A DNA stretch of 64,000 nt from Aureimonas sp. AU22 (GTDB lineage: Bacteria; Pseudomonadota; Alphaproteobacteria; Rhizobiales; Rhizobiaceae): contig NZ_BBWJ01000014.1 of assembly GCF_001463745.1 (NCBI RefSeq), positions 124,001-188,000 on the forward strand, in the 5' to 3' direction. The position numbers and the translations under genes are program-made. The notes under the pieces are model-generated. The model made no database searches. It saw only the letters and a program-made list of their open reading frames with translations, and was not told where the DNA came from. How positions within the stretch are numbered: the stretch's first letter is position 1; every line of letters starts with the position of its first letter. Shown here in pieces: positions 9,180-18,310 of the stretch.

Positions 9180-11576
9180 TCAGCCTTCGCCGAGGGCAGA
9201 CGGAAGCACGGCGTCCTCCGGGTCGAGCTGAAGGTCGGCCTCGATGGTGCACAGGAGCCCGGCGGGGTCGTAGCTGACGACGACCTCGCCGCCGAATTCG
9301 GCTGCCAGCGACTGCTCGATCAGGCGCGAGCCGAATCCCTTGCGGTCGGGAGCGACGACCGGCGGCCCACCACTCTCGCACCATTCGAAGCGCAGGCTCT
9401 CGCGCGCTGCCCCCAGGCCGATGCGCCATGCGATCCGCACCCGTCCGGTCTCGTTCGACAGGGCCCCGTATTTCGCCGCGTTGGTCGCGAGTTCGTGCAG
9501 TGCCAGTGCGAGCGCCAGGCTCTGGCGCGCCGTCAATCGGATGTCGGGCCCGCTCCAGGCGATTCGCTCGCCGCCATCGCCGTGGGTGGCGAGGGTCTGG
9601 GAGACGATCGCCTCGATCGGAGCGCTGGTCCAGCTCGTCTGGGTCAGGATGTCGTGGGCGTGGCCAAGCGCGATGAGGCGTGCCGAAAAGGCCGCCAGCC
9701 CATCCTGCGCGCTCGCGGCGCGCCGCATGGTCTGGTTCGCCAGCGCATTCACCATGGCCAGCGTGTTCTTGACCCGGTGCTGCAGTTCGCGCGTGAGCAA
9801 AGCCTGCCGCTCCTCGGCTTCCTTGGCCTTCGTCACGTCGCGCACGGCGCACACGATCCGAACCGCCGCACCGTCGGCGACGACGCATTGGCCGCTGGCG
9901 TGCACGGTTCTCGCTCGGCCGTCATCGTGTCCCGACATGCGGAACACGAGATCGAAGCTCCGTTCCGTCGGCGCTTTCATCGCGCGCCGCACCGCACCTT
10001 GCACCCGATCGAGATCGTTCGGGTGGATCAGGGGGCGAAGCGTCTGCGCATAGGTCACCGCGACGTCGACGCCGAGCCCGAAGATCTCGCGGCATCGCGC
10101 GTCGCAGACCATGTCACCCGTCTCGAGGTCGTAGTCGAAGCTGCCGATCTCCGCCGCCTCGTGCGCGAGGCGCAGGCGGGCCTCGGTCTCGATCAGCGAG
10201 CGTTCCGCCGTGCGGCGGCGGGAGTAGGTCCAGGCCCGGTTCAGGACCTCGCGGATGAAGCCGATCTCGTCGCTCGGCCAGATGCGCGGGGACGTGTGAT
10301 GGAGGTAGAGGATGACCTGGAGCCGGCCGCCTTCGCGCACCGACAGGTTGATCATCGACAGCGAACCGATCGCCTGCCAGGCCTGCGATCCGTCATGCGT
10401 GATCGGATCGGTCCGCACGTCCTCGATGACTGTCAGACCGGTCTGGAGTGCCTCGACGAGACTGCTGCCGAAGTCGGCGATCCGCTTGCGGCCAGACAGG
10501 GGTTCGAGACCCGGTGCGGTCCATTCGCCGACGATGGTGGCATAGGTCTCGGTCGGGTCCACCGTGGCATAGCCGACGCGTCCGATCTCCAGCGTCTCAC
10601 CCAGGAGATGCAGCGCCTTCAGCGTGTAGTCGATCGCCTCGCCGAACTCTCCCTCGTCGCCGAGCCGCAGCAACGCGTCCTGGCGCCGCTCGCGCAGCTT
10701 GTCGTGCGTGATGTCCACCACGGCGCCAGGGAAGCGGACCGGCCGTCCGGCGTCGTTCAGGAAGCAACGCCCGCGGGCATGCACCCAGCGTACCGCGCCG
10801 TCGGTCCGAACGGTTCGATACTCGGCCGCAAATTCTCCGCCGGAGGCAAGCGTCGCTTCGATCGCCGCTCCGACGCGGGCCTGGTCGTCGCGGTGGATGC
10901 CGTGCAGGTAGGCCTCGATTGGAAGTCCACCGGCGGCGCGCGTCTCGTCCACGCCGTAGAGGTTCGCGAACCGCGCGTCCGCGTAGATGAGGTCCTGCGG
11001 CAGGAGCCAGTCCCACGTGCCGATCAGGGCGCAGGCGTCGAGCGCGAACTGCAGCCGCTCGCGGCTGGCGGCGAGCTCCAGCCGGGAGATCTCCTCATCC
11101 GTGCGGTCGCGGAGGATCTTCAGGAACCCGATCTGGAAGCCCGACGCATCCCGCAAGGGGACGAGTTCGCCGCGCGCGAAGAAGGTCGTGCCGTCGGCCC
11201 GCAGGAGCCAACGGTTGTCCGCAGCGCGCCCCTCGCGAATTGCGGTCACCATCTCCTCCTCGACCCGGCCCGCCGCGCGGTCGTCGGGCGTGAAGATGTC
11301 GGCGACCGAACGCCCGAGCATGCGCTCTGCCGACCAGCCGAAGACGTCCGTGGCCGCCTGGTTCCAGAGGGTCACGCGACCATCGCCGTCGGTCGCGATC
11401 AGCGCATAGTCCGCGACGGTCGTCAGCAGCGTTTCGTAGACGGCTACAGGTAGGGTTGTGTGAAGAGAGGCATCGAGCGGCGGTGCCGCGGATGTGCCCA
11501 GACGCGCATTCTCGCGCGTCAATTCGGCGATCCTGCTTTCGGCAGCGGCCAATCGAGCCGCAGCGTCCCCGGTCAT
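9180..11576 (-). CDS. Multi-PAS HWE-family sensor histidine kinase
   Basis: A 798-residue soluble sensor kinase. Reading N to C: a short coiled segment, two PAS/PAC domains (about 45-165 and 170-290), a GAF-like region (about 300-440), a third PAS (about 450-570) and an HWE kinase core. The phospho-acceptor is His600 in ELQHRVKNTLA; the N-box is HELATNAAKYGALS and the WxE signature appears as WCESGGP. No transmembrane helix is visible, so it probably senses a cytoplasmic cue such as light or redox. No response regulator lies next to it. An upstream TTG at 11588 is an alternative start. Confidence 0.9.
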   Translation of the reverse strand: MTGDAAARLAAAESRIAELTRENARLGTSAAPPLDASLHTTLPVAVYETLLTTVADYALIATDGDGRVTLWNQAATDVFGWSAERMLGRSVADIFTPDDRAAGRVEEEMVTAIREGRAADNRWLLRADGTTFFARGELVPLRDASGFQIGFLKILRDRTDEEISRLELAASRERLQFALDACALIGTWDWLLPQDLIYADARFANLYGVDETRAAGGLPIEAYLHGIHRDDQARVGAAIEATLASGGEFAAEYRTVRTDGAVRWVHARGRCFLNDAGRPVRFPGAVVDITHDKLRERRQDALLRLGDEGEFGEAIDYTLKALHLLGETLEIGRVGYATVDPTETYATIVGEWTAPGLEPLSGRKRIADFGSSLVEALQTGLTVIEDVRTDPITHDGSQAWQAIGSLSMINLSVREGGRLQVILYLHHTSPRIWPSDEIGFIREVLNRAWTYSRRRTAERSLIETEARLRLAHEAAEIGSFDYDLETGDMVCDARCREIFGLGVDVAVTYAQTLRPLIHPNDLDRVQGAVRRAMKAPTERSFDLVFRMSGHDDGRARTVHASGQCVVADGAAVRIVCAVRDVTKAKEAEERQALLTRELQHRVKNTLAMVNALANQTMRRAASAQDGLAAFSARLIALGHAHDILTQTSWTSAPIEAIVSQTLATHGDGGERIAWSGPDIRLTARQSLALALALHELATNAAKYGALSNETGRVRIAWRIGLGAARESLRFEWCESGGPPVVAPDRKGFGSRLIEQSLAAEFGGEVVVSYDPAGLLCTIEADLQLDPEDAVLPSALGEG

Positions 11577-11734
11577 TCCCGTTTCCAAGCCGTGCTGCCA
11601 TCATGGAAAGTCGCCGAAGCTCTACGCGTCGGCGGTGATGTCGTCCCCCGGTCCACCTGAAGCACGTTCGCGGGCCGGGGGCAAAGACAAAGGTCGGTCG
11701 GGGGCGAATAACCGCCTCCCTTATGTTTCGGGCG

Positions 11735-12316
11735 TCAGGCCGCGATGGGAGCGGGGAGGGAGCGGCCGGTCGGCACGATCAGGCCCTGCGCGCCTGTGAG
11801 GGCGCCGTCGCGCAAGGCGAGCCCGAGGAGACGGTGCCGTTCGAACGGTCCCGGCATTGCCAGCTTTCTTGCCGCATCGGCATGGAAACCGAACCGCTCG
11901 TAGAACGGCGCGTCGCCGACCAGCACGATCGCGCCATGGCCGCGCCAGCGGCTTTCGGCGATGGCGCGCCGCATCAGCGCGGAGCCGATGCCGAGCCCCT
12001 CGCAGCGAGCCGAGACGGCGAGCGGGCCGAGCAGCAGGGCGGGAACGTCCTCGCCGGAACGTGTCCCCGCCGAGACATTCCACAGGCGCACCGTGCCGAG
12101 AAGTTCGCCGTCGTCCGATTCCGCCACGAGCGAGAGGCCTTCGGCGGCGAGCCGGTCGCGGCGGATCGCCTCCGAAGACTTGCGGCGACGGTTCGGACCC
12201 ATGGCCGCGTCGAGGAGAGCCTCGCGCGCGGTTTCGTCGGCGGCGGTCTCCGGGCGCAGAGAAAAGGCGGGCGGCAGGAAGGGAAGGTCGGCGAAGAGCT
12301 GGGAGCGCGCGAACAT
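11735..12316 (-). CDS. GNAT-family N-acetyltransferase (YhbS-like)
   Basis: A 193-residue acetyltransferase. The acetyl-CoA pocket reads LGPLAVSARCEGLGIGSALMRRA, with the classic Q/R-x-x-G-x-G/A pattern in variant form, followed by IVLVGDAPFYERFGF, typical of the YhbS branch. A Pro-rich N-terminal extension of about 20 residues precedes the domain. A GGAGG site lies about 10 nt upstream of the ATG. Substrate unknown; the gene stands alone between two unrelated minus-strand genes. Confidence 0.85.
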   Translation of the reverse strand: MFARSQLFADLPFLPPAFSLRPETAADETAREALLDAAMGPNRRRKSSEAIRRDRLAAEGLSLVAESDDGELLGTVRLWNVSAGTRSGEDVPALLLGPLAVSARCEGLGIGSALMRRAIAESRWRGHGAIVLVGDAPFYERFGFHADAARKLAMPGPFERHRLLGLALRDGALTGAQGLIVPTGRSLPAPIAA

Positions 12317-12441
12317 CGGCGGTCATCCTCCAGAGTGGGGACGAGCGAAAGCGCGGCGCCTTTCGGGGACGCCGGCGACGAAGCGCCCCGGCACGCAGGG
12401 CGCCGGGACGGATGTTCAGGAATTGACGGGCGGTCCGCCCG

Positions 12442-13575
12442 TCAGATGACGTAGGAGCGGAGCGGCTCGAACCCGTTGAAGGCGACGGCCGAGTAGGTCG
12501 TCGTGTAGGCGCCGGTACCCTCGATCAGAACCTCGTCGCCCACCGTCAGCGAGATCGGCAGCGGGTAGGGGGTCTTCTCGTAGAGCACGTCCGCCGAATC
12601 GCAGGTCGGGCCGGCGATGACGCAGGGCTCCATGCGGTCGTCGTCGCGCGCCGTCACGATCGGGTAGCGGATCGCCTCGTCCATCGTCTCGGCGAGACCG
12701 CCGAACTTGCCGATGTCGAGATAGACCCAGCGGTTCTTGTCCTCGGCCGACTTCTTCGACACGAGCACGACCTCGGCCTTGATGACGCCGGCGTCGCCGA
12801 CCATGCCGCGGCCGGGCTCGATGATCGTCTCCGGGATCTGGTTACCGAAGTGGCGACGCAGGGCGGCGAAGATCGAGCGGCCGTAGGCCTGGGCCGACGG
12901 AACATCCTTGAGGTAGCGCGTCGGGAAGCCGCCGCCCATGTTGACGAGCGTCAGCACGATGCCGCGCTCGGCGAGCTGGCCGAACACCATCGCCGCGTCG
13001 GCCAGCGCCTTGTCCCAGGCCTCGGTGTCGCACTGCTGCGAGCCGACGTGGAACGAGACGCCGGTGGCGACGAGCCCGAGGTCGCGGGCATGGGTGAGGA
13101 CGTCGATCGCCATCGCCGGCACGCAGCCGAACTTGCGCGACAGCGGCCATTCGGCGCCCTCGCCGTCGGTGAGGACGCGGCAGAACACGCGCGCGCCGGG
13201 TGCGGCGCGGGCCACCTTCTCGACCTCCTCGACGCAGTCCACCGCGAAGAGCGAGACGCCGAGCGCATGCGCGGCCGCGACGTCGCGCTCCTTCTTGATC
13301 GTGTTGCCGAAGGAGATGCGGTTCGGCGTCGCGCCGGCGTCGAGCGCCATCTCGATCTCGGCGACCGAGGCGCAGTCGAAGGACGAGCCTAGCGAAGCCA
13401 GAAGACGCAGGATCTCCGGCGCGGGATTGGCCTTCACGGCGTAGAAGATGGAGCTATCCGGCAGCGCCTTGCGGAAGGCGCGGAAATTGTCCTCGACGAT
13501 GTCGAGATCGACTACGAGGCAAGGCCCGGCAGGACGGCGGGTGGCGATGAAGTCGAGAATGCGCTGCGTAGCCAT
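12442..13575 (-). CDS. Ornithine/lysine decarboxylase, alanine-racemase fold (group IV)
   Basis: PLP-dependent decarboxylase making putrescine or cadaverine, the entry step of polyamine synthesis. The PLP lysine is Lys48 in FYAVKAN; a His in FHVGSQQ, the glycine loop NMGGGFP, EPGRGMVGDAG for phosphate binding and the active-site Cys325 in CDSADVLYE are all intact. Length (377) matches the short bacterial enzymes related to eukaryotic ODC, many of which in rhizobia accept both ornithine and lysine. GGAG is 6 nt before the ATG. Substrate preference cannot be settled by eye. Confidence 0.93.
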   Translation of the reverse strand: MATQRILDFIATRRPAGPCLVVDLDIVEDNFRAFRKALPDSSIFYAVKANPAPEILRLLASLGSSFDCASVAEIEMALDAGATPNRISFGNTIKKERDVAAAHALGVSLFAVDCVEEVEKVARAAPGARVFCRVLTDGEGAEWPLSRKFGCVPAMAIDVLTHARDLGLVATGVSFHVGSQQCDTEAWDKALADAAMVFGQLAERGIVLTLVNMGGGFPTRYLKDVPSAQAYGRSIFAALRRHFGNQIPETIIEPGRGMVGDAGVIKAEVVLVSKKSAEDKNRWVYLDIGKFGGLAETMDEAIRYPIVTARDDDRMEPCVIAGPTCDSADVLYEKTPYPLPISLTVGDEVLIEGTGAYTTTYSAVAFNGFEPLRSYVI

Positions 13576-14101
13576 CGGAAGCTCCGGTTAACCATGAGGT
13601 TGACGAGGAGCGTACGCATTCGGTTTCACATGCAGCCGGTGGAGACCCCGCACGTGAAGCGAACGCGAAACGCGACATGATCGGACCCGATGACGGCGCA
13701 AGGCCGACAGAAGATCCGGAAAGTCTGCCGTGGATTGGAGAGCTACGCTCGCCGCACTTCAGGCAAGGATGGTGTGCCTCTGCAGTATTCCTGGCTATGG
13801 AGACCAGGAGAGACCAGAAAGGCCCTCACCGTCGTTGCTTCAAGGCGTCCACGATTTCGCCAGCAGCGAAACCGACCTGGAGACGAACTCCAGTGACCGA
13901 CCCGGTGATCTTCGCATTCGAAGGTCCGGGGGACGCCCACAGGCACGTGCGACATTGGGCAAGGCGGGATATAGAAACGGCCGCTGTCATACGCAACAGA
14001 AAAATTGCGCCCTGGCGCCGATTTGGAAATCCTGCTGGACTTGCGGCCATCATGTCGTCAGACGGCAACACCGGTCAGTTTCGCACACGAAAGATATGCC
14101 G
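13576..14101. other. Long intergenic region between decarboxylase and LysR gene
   Basis: About 525 bases without a convincing gene. It separates two divergent genes and must hold both promoters. The middle is less GC-rich than its surroundings. Frames of 68-145 codons exist on both strands but have no SD, no family resemblance and no consistent codon bias. A TGTCGTCAGACGGCA stretch about 50 nt before the LysR start has the T-N11-A form of LysR operators, which is weak evidence. I cannot define promoters here. Confidence 0.5.
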
Positions 14102-15025
14102 ATGGACACCCTGACCCGCATGCGCGCCTTCCTTGCCGTGGTCGAGGCCGAGGGCTTCTCCGCCGCCGCGCGCAAGACCGGCCGATCCAAGGCGCTTCTG
14201 TCGAAATACGTGCGCGAGCTGGAGGACGAGCTCGGCGTTCTCCTGATCAACCGCACGACGCGCCAGGTCGCGTTGACGGCGGCGGGCGAGGTCTACGTGA
14301 CGCGCGCCTCGGCGATCCTCGCCGATCTCGAGACCCTGAACGAGGAGGCGCGCGAAGCCACGGGGGAGGCGAAGGGCACCCTGCGGGTCACCGCCGCACG
14401 CACCTTCGGCGACGCCGAACTCGGCCTCAGCCTCGTCGAGTTCTCGGCCGCCCATCCCGACATCTCGCTGGACCTCCATCTCAACGACAGTTTCGTCAAT
14501 CTCCTCGAGGACAACTTCGACGTCGCGATCCGCATGACGCGGCTGACCGATTCGGCGATGATCGCGCGTCGCCTCGGCTCGCTCGACTTCACCATCTGCG
14601 CGACGCCGCAGTTCCTTGCCGAGCACGGCACGCCCACCCACCCCAGCCAGATCGCACGCATGCCGGCGGTGATCGATTCCAACGCAAAGGCTCTCTACAA
14701 CTGGACGTTCAAGGACCCCCGCACCGGCGACCCGCTGCCGATCAGCGTGTCCGGCCGCTTCTCCGCCAACTCGCCCTACACGGTGCGCGCGGCGACGCTG
14801 GCCGGGCTCGGCATCGCCATGCTCCCGGAGTTCGTGGCGCGCTCGGAGATCGAGGCCGGTCGGCTCGTCAGCGTGCTCGACGATTTCGTCCCCAAGGACG
14901 CCGGCATCTATGCGGTGTTTCCGCATCGTCGCCATCTTCCTGCGAGAACGCGCGTCTTCGTTGACTTCTTGGCAACCTGGTTCCGCAAGAATTGTCCGGG
15001 CCGGGACATGAGCGCCGCCGCCTGA
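14102..15025 (+). CDS. LysR-family transcriptional regulator
   Basis: A 307-residue regulator of the LTTR type. The N-terminal winged helix is complete (MRAFLAVVEAEGFSAAARKTGRSKALLSKYV within residues 6-36 has the expected spacing), followed by the linker helix and a substrate-binding domain. It looks like the DsdC/CrgA-like group regulating small oxidoreductases. GAAAG is 8 nt before this ATG; an in-frame ATG six bases upstream (14096) is equally possible. Divergent from the decarboxylase, which may be its target. Confidence 0.85.
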   Translation: MDTLTRMRAFLAVVEAEGFSAAARKTGRSKALLSKYVRELEDELGVLLINRTTRQVALTAAGEVYVTRASAILADLETLNEEAREATGEAKGTLRVTAARTFGDAELGLSLVEFSAAHPDISLDLHLNDSFVNLLEDNFDVAIRMTRLTDSAMIARRLGSLDFTICATPQFLAEHGTPTHPSQIARMPAVIDSNAKALYNWTFKDPRTGDPLPISVSGRFSANSPYTVRAATLAGLGIAMLPEFVARSEIEAGRLVSVLDDFVPKDAGIYAVFPHRRHLPARTRVFVDFLATWFRKNCPGRDMSAAA

Positions 15026-15065
15026 CGCGCGCGTCCCGGCATCACCAGGAATGCCGAGGTCCCGA

Positions 15066-15572
15066 ATGCGCCCGATCGTCAAGCTTCTCGCTGCCGCCCT
15101 GATCCTGGGGGCAGGCTCGGCGGCTCATGCCGGTGTCCAGGTGCGCGAGACCGTGTTCATCGGCGACTACGAGCCCGGCACGATCGTGGTGATGACCGGC
15201 GCGCGCCAGCTCTTCCTGGTGACGGGCGAGGATGCCGCCCTGCAGTACGACATCGCCGTCGGCAAGCCGAGCGAGCAATGGTTCGGCACCAGCTGGGTGT
15301 CCAAGAAGCGCCTGAACCCGACCTGGGTGCCGACGCCGTCGATGCGCGAGAAGAAGCCGAGCTTGCCCCCCTCCATGGGGCCGGGACCGCAGAACCCGCT
15401 CGGCAAGCGCGCGATGAACCTCGGCTGGGGCACCTATCGCATCCATGGCACCAACTCGCCGAACTCGATCGGCTCGGCGGCTTCGGCCGGCTGCTTCCGC
15501 ATGCGCAACGACGACGTGATGGATCTGTTCGAGCGCGTCCATGTCGGGGCGCGCGTGGTGGTCCTGCGCTGA
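15066..15572 (+). CDS. L,D-transpeptidase (YkuD domain)
   Basis: Periplasmic enzyme forming 3-3 peptidoglycan crosslinks or attaching proteins to peptidoglycan. A signal peptide (residues 1-22, ending AHA) is followed by one YkuD domain. The active site is intact: His127 in IHGTN and Cys143 in SAGCFRMRNDD. Length 168 is typical of the small rhizobial enzymes. The chosen ATG has AGG 7 nt upstream; an ATG at 15051 would add five residues but has poor SD spacing. A second paralogue lies at 60866-61591. Confidence 0.9.
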   Translation: MRPIVKLLAAALILGAGSAAHAGVQVRETVFIGDYEPGTIVVMTGARQLFLVTGEDAALQYDIAVGKPSEQWFGTSWVSKKRLNPTWVPTPSMREKKPSLPPSMGPGPQNPLGKRAMNLGWGTYRIHGTNSPNSIGSAASAGCFRMRNDDVMDLFERVHVGARVVVLR

Positions 15573-15649
15573 CGCGGGACGAGGGCCTTCTCCGCACTTT
15601 CGCCTTGGTTTAATCGTCCCTGCGCGGCGGCAGCGAACCGGGGACGAGC

Positions 15650-16315
15650 ATGCGTCGACCAACTTTCCTGGCGGGAGCCCTTGTTGCGTCGATCGCCGCC
15701 TGCGGCTCTGCGGAAGCCCATCCGCACGTCTTCGCCGATTCCCGGATGGAGATCGTCGGCACGGCGGACGGCATGCTCTCCTCGCTGCGCAACATCTGGC
15801 GTTTCGACGAGCTGTTCTCCTCCAGCGTGGTGGTGGACTTCGACAAGAACGGCAACGGCACGCTCGACGACGACGAGGTGCAGGCCGTCGCCGAGACGGT
15901 GCGCCAGTCGATCGCGGAATGGGACTTCTACACCTTCGTCAGCGTCGGCAATCGGGACATCAAGCTCACCCCTCCGACCGACATCCGGGGCCTGTTCCAG
16001 AACGGGCAGCTCATTCTCTTCTTCGAGATGAAGCCGGCGGAGGCGATCGACCTGAAGGCGGCTCCGGTCACCTTCTCCGCCTACGACGAATCCTATTTCG
16101 TCGCCTTCGACTTCGCCGACGAGAACGCGTTCCAGCTCCTCGACCTGCCCAAGACATGCACCAAGGCCTACACGCGACCCGATCCCGACGAGGATGCGAG
16201 CGAGTGGATGAACTCCGTGTCGATGCTCAAACCCGGTCAGTCGATCCCGGAGGACGGCGTGAATTTCTCCCAGCTCCTCGCGACCCGAGTGGACGTGTCG
16301 TGCAAGGCGGGCTGA
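15650..16315 (+). CDS. DUF1007 periplasmic protein
   Basis: A 221-residue exported protein with a signal peptide ending AEAHPH, where the first mature residues are the conserved His-Pro-His of DUF1007. An EF-hand-like acidic loop (DKNGNGTLDDDE) follows at about residue 65-76 and could bind calcium or another metal. DUF1007 genes are usually next to NicO nickel/cobalt transporters, as here, so it is probably a metal-binding partner. The next gene starts inside its 3' end (16-nt overlap), indicating translational coupling. Confidence 0.88.
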   Translation: MRRPTFLAGALVASIAACGSAEAHPHVFADSRMEIVGTADGMLSSLRNIWRFDELFSSSVVVDFDKNGNGTLDDDEVQAVAETVRQSIAEWDFYTFVSVGNRDIKLTPPTDIRGLFQNGQLILFFEMKPAEAIDLKAAPVTFSAYDESYFVAFDFADENAFQLLDLPKTCTKAYTRPDPDEDASEWMNSVSMLKPGQSIPEDGVNFSQLLATRVDVSCKAG

Positions 16316-17373
16316 GGCGTCTGGGAGCGGCGCTGGCGCTGCTCCTCGCGGCCGCCGCCTGTGCCCACGCGCAGTCCTCGCTCGGCATCGGAACGGCAGA
16401 GGTGACGACGGCGCCGAGCGGCCCGTTCGCCGGCGTGTTCATGGAAATCCTCGCGGTCCAGCGACAATTCTTCGTGGAGCTGCGACAGGCGCTGGTCGCG
16501 CTGCGCGACGGCCAGGGCGGCCTTCTCTGGCTCGCCGGTCTGTCCTTCGTCTATGGCGTCTTCCATGCGGCAGGGCCGGGGCACGGCAAGGCCGTGCTCT
16601 CATCCTACATGCTGGCGAACGAGGTCGCGCTGCGTCGCGGCGTCGTTCTGTCCTTCGCGGCGGCGCTGGTTCAGGCGCTGTCGGCCATCGTCGTCGTCGC
16701 GCTGGGCTGGTTCGCGCTGCGCGGCACCGGCCTGTCGATGACCGATCTCGCCTTCGGGCTCGAACTCGGCTCCTATGCCATGATCGCTCTTCTCGGCGCA
16801 TGGCTGCTGCTAAGCAAGGGCTGGCCGCTGGTGCGCCTCGCAGCGCAGCGCCTCCGCGCGCTGGCGCCGATGCCGCGCGGCGGTCTGGCGTTCGCGGGCC
16901 GTGGCACGTTCACGGAAGCGGGCGGCCCGGCGGTTCCGAGCGGGTTGCAGGCGTCCGGCGGCTACGGGGCCGAGGTCTGCGACGATCCATCGGGCGACGC
17001 CTGCGACTGCGGCCGGCCGCATATCATCGACGCGCGCCTCCTCGAAGGCCCGGCCTTCCGCTGGCGCACTGCCCTTGCGACCGTCGTCGCCATCGGGCTG
17101 CGGCCCTGTTCGGGCGCGATCGTCGTGCTCACCTTCGCACTCATGAACGGCCTCTACGGCGCCGGTGGCCTGTCGGTTCTCGCCATGGCGCTCGGCACCG
17201 CGATCACGGTGTCGGCGATCGCCACCGTCGCGGTCTCGGGCAAGGGGCTCGCGCTCCTCGCCGGTCGGTCCGGCGGATGGGGCAGGGGGCTGCGCACAGG
17301 TCTCGAGGCGAGCGGCGCGCTGCTGCTGATGGTCGTCGGTCTCGGTCTTCTCCTCGCCTCGCTGCCCGGCTAG
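16300..17373 (+). CDS. NicO/RcnA-type nickel/cobalt transporter
   Basis: Inner-membrane metal transporter of the NicO superfamily with about six transmembrane helices. The signature helix HAAGPGHGKAVLSSY and the second conserved motif GLRPCSGAIVVLTFAL are both present. Between them, at about residues 220-245, is a cytoplasmic loop with a Cys cluster (VCDD, ACDCGRPH) rather than the His-rich loop of RcnA. The start is GTG inside the DUF1007 gene, chosen because it supplies a signal-like N-terminus ending AHAQ; an ATG at 16441 is a shorter alternative. Export of Ni/Co is likely but direction is inferred. Confidence 0.85.
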   Translation: MQGGLRRLGAALALLLAAAACAHAQSSLGIGTAEVTTAPSGPFAGVFMEILAVQRQFFVELRQALVALRDGQGGLLWLAGLSFVYGVFHAAGPGHGKAVLSSYMLANEVALRRGVVLSFAAALVQALSAIVVVALGWFALRGTGLSMTDLAFGLELGSYAMIALLGAWLLLSKGWPLVRLAAQRLRALAPMPRGGLAFAGRGTFTEAGGPAVPSGLQASGGYGAEVCDDPSGDACDCGRPHIIDARLLEGPAFRWRTALATVVAIGLRPCSGAIVVLTFALMNGLYGAGGLSVLAMALGTAITVSAIATVAVSGKGLALLAGRSGGWGRGLRTGLEASGALLLMVVGLGLLLASLPG

Positions 17374-17376
17374 CCC

Positions 17377-18135
17377 TCAGGCCCGCGCGTCGCGATAGGC
17401 GCGGCAGGCCGCTCCGAAGGCTTCGAAGATCGCACGCGAGGCGGGATCGCTTAGCACCCAGTATTCCGGGTGCCACTGCAGGCCGAGAGCGAACCCCGGC
17501 GCATCGGCCACCGACACGGCCTCCACCGTGCCGTCCGGCGCACGCGCCTCGACGCGGAGCCCTTCCGCCAGCCGGTCGATCGCCTGCCGATGCAGCGAAT
17601 TCACCTCGACCGCGCCGTCGCCGACGATCGCCGCCAGCCGTCCGCCGGGTTCGACTGCAACCGGGTGGCGCAGCGCGAAGCGGGCGTCCTGTTCGGGATG
17701 GGTCGGCGCGCGATGATCCATCCGCCCCTCGAAGTCCTGGATCTCGGTCGCGAGCGAGCCGCCCAGCGCCACGTTGAGCTCCTGATGCCCCCGGCAGATC
17801 GCAAGCAGCGGAACCTCGCGCGCCAGCGCCTTGCGGATCAGGGCCTCGGTCAGCCGGTCGCGCGCGGGGTCGAAGGGTTCGTGCGCGCTCGTCGGCTCGA
17901 CGCCGTAGCGGCTCGGGTGGACGTTGGATGCCGAACCGGTGACGAGGACGCCGTCCACGCGGGCCAACACCAGGTCGAGCGCTCCCTCGTCCACCAGCGC
18001 TGGCACGATCACGGGCACGCCTCCGGCCGCCTCGAGAATCGCGGCGAGGTAGGTCGAGGGTGCCGCATGCCACTCGTAGTTCTCGAAACGCCTGACATCG
18101 GCGGGCACGGCGATCAGGGTCGCATGGTCTGGCAC
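17377..18135 (-). CDS. Gamma-glutamyl-GABA hydrolase-like class I amidotransferase (C26)
   Basis: Cytoplasmic peptidase C26 protein related to PuuD, which hydrolyses gamma-glutamyl-GABA in putrescine breakdown. The nucleophile is Cys114 in ICRGHQELN; the partner His and Glu are in QWHPEY near the C-terminus. The GTG start has GAGGA 9 nt upstream; a longer form from GTG at 18171 is possible. It ends 3 nt from the converging NicO gene. With the ornithine decarboxylase only 4 kb away a polyamine role is attractive, but no other Puu gene is nearby. Confidence 0.85.
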   Translation of the reverse strand: MPDHATLIAVPADVRRFENYEWHAAPSTYLAAILEAAGGVPVIVPALVDEGALDLVLARVDGVLVTGSASNVHPSRYGVEPTSAHEPFDPARDRLTEALIRKALAREVPLLAICRGHQELNVALGGSLATEIQDFEGRMDHRAPTHPEQDARFALRHPVAVEPGGRLAAIVGDGAVEVNSLHRQAIDRLAEGLRVEARAPDGTVEAVSVADAPGFALGLQWHPEYWVLSDPASRAIFEAFGAACRAYRDARA

Positions 18136-18310
18136 GGTCGTGGTCCTCGAGAAGGTGCAAGCGCGAATCACATTTTCATCGGATCGCGCGACCGCAAGGC
18201 CCGGTCAAGCAGGAAGCGCTTTAACGATCCACATCGCTTTTCGCCCGCCAGTCCGGGTGCGTGGGCCAAACCTTCCCGGGAACGGCTCGATGCTTCCAGA
18301 AGGAAATTCC

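Noticed and set aside
13826-14071. 81-codon minus-strand frame in the decarboxylase-LysR gap
   Set aside because: No SD, no recognisable family, amino-acid composition not like neighbouring proteins.
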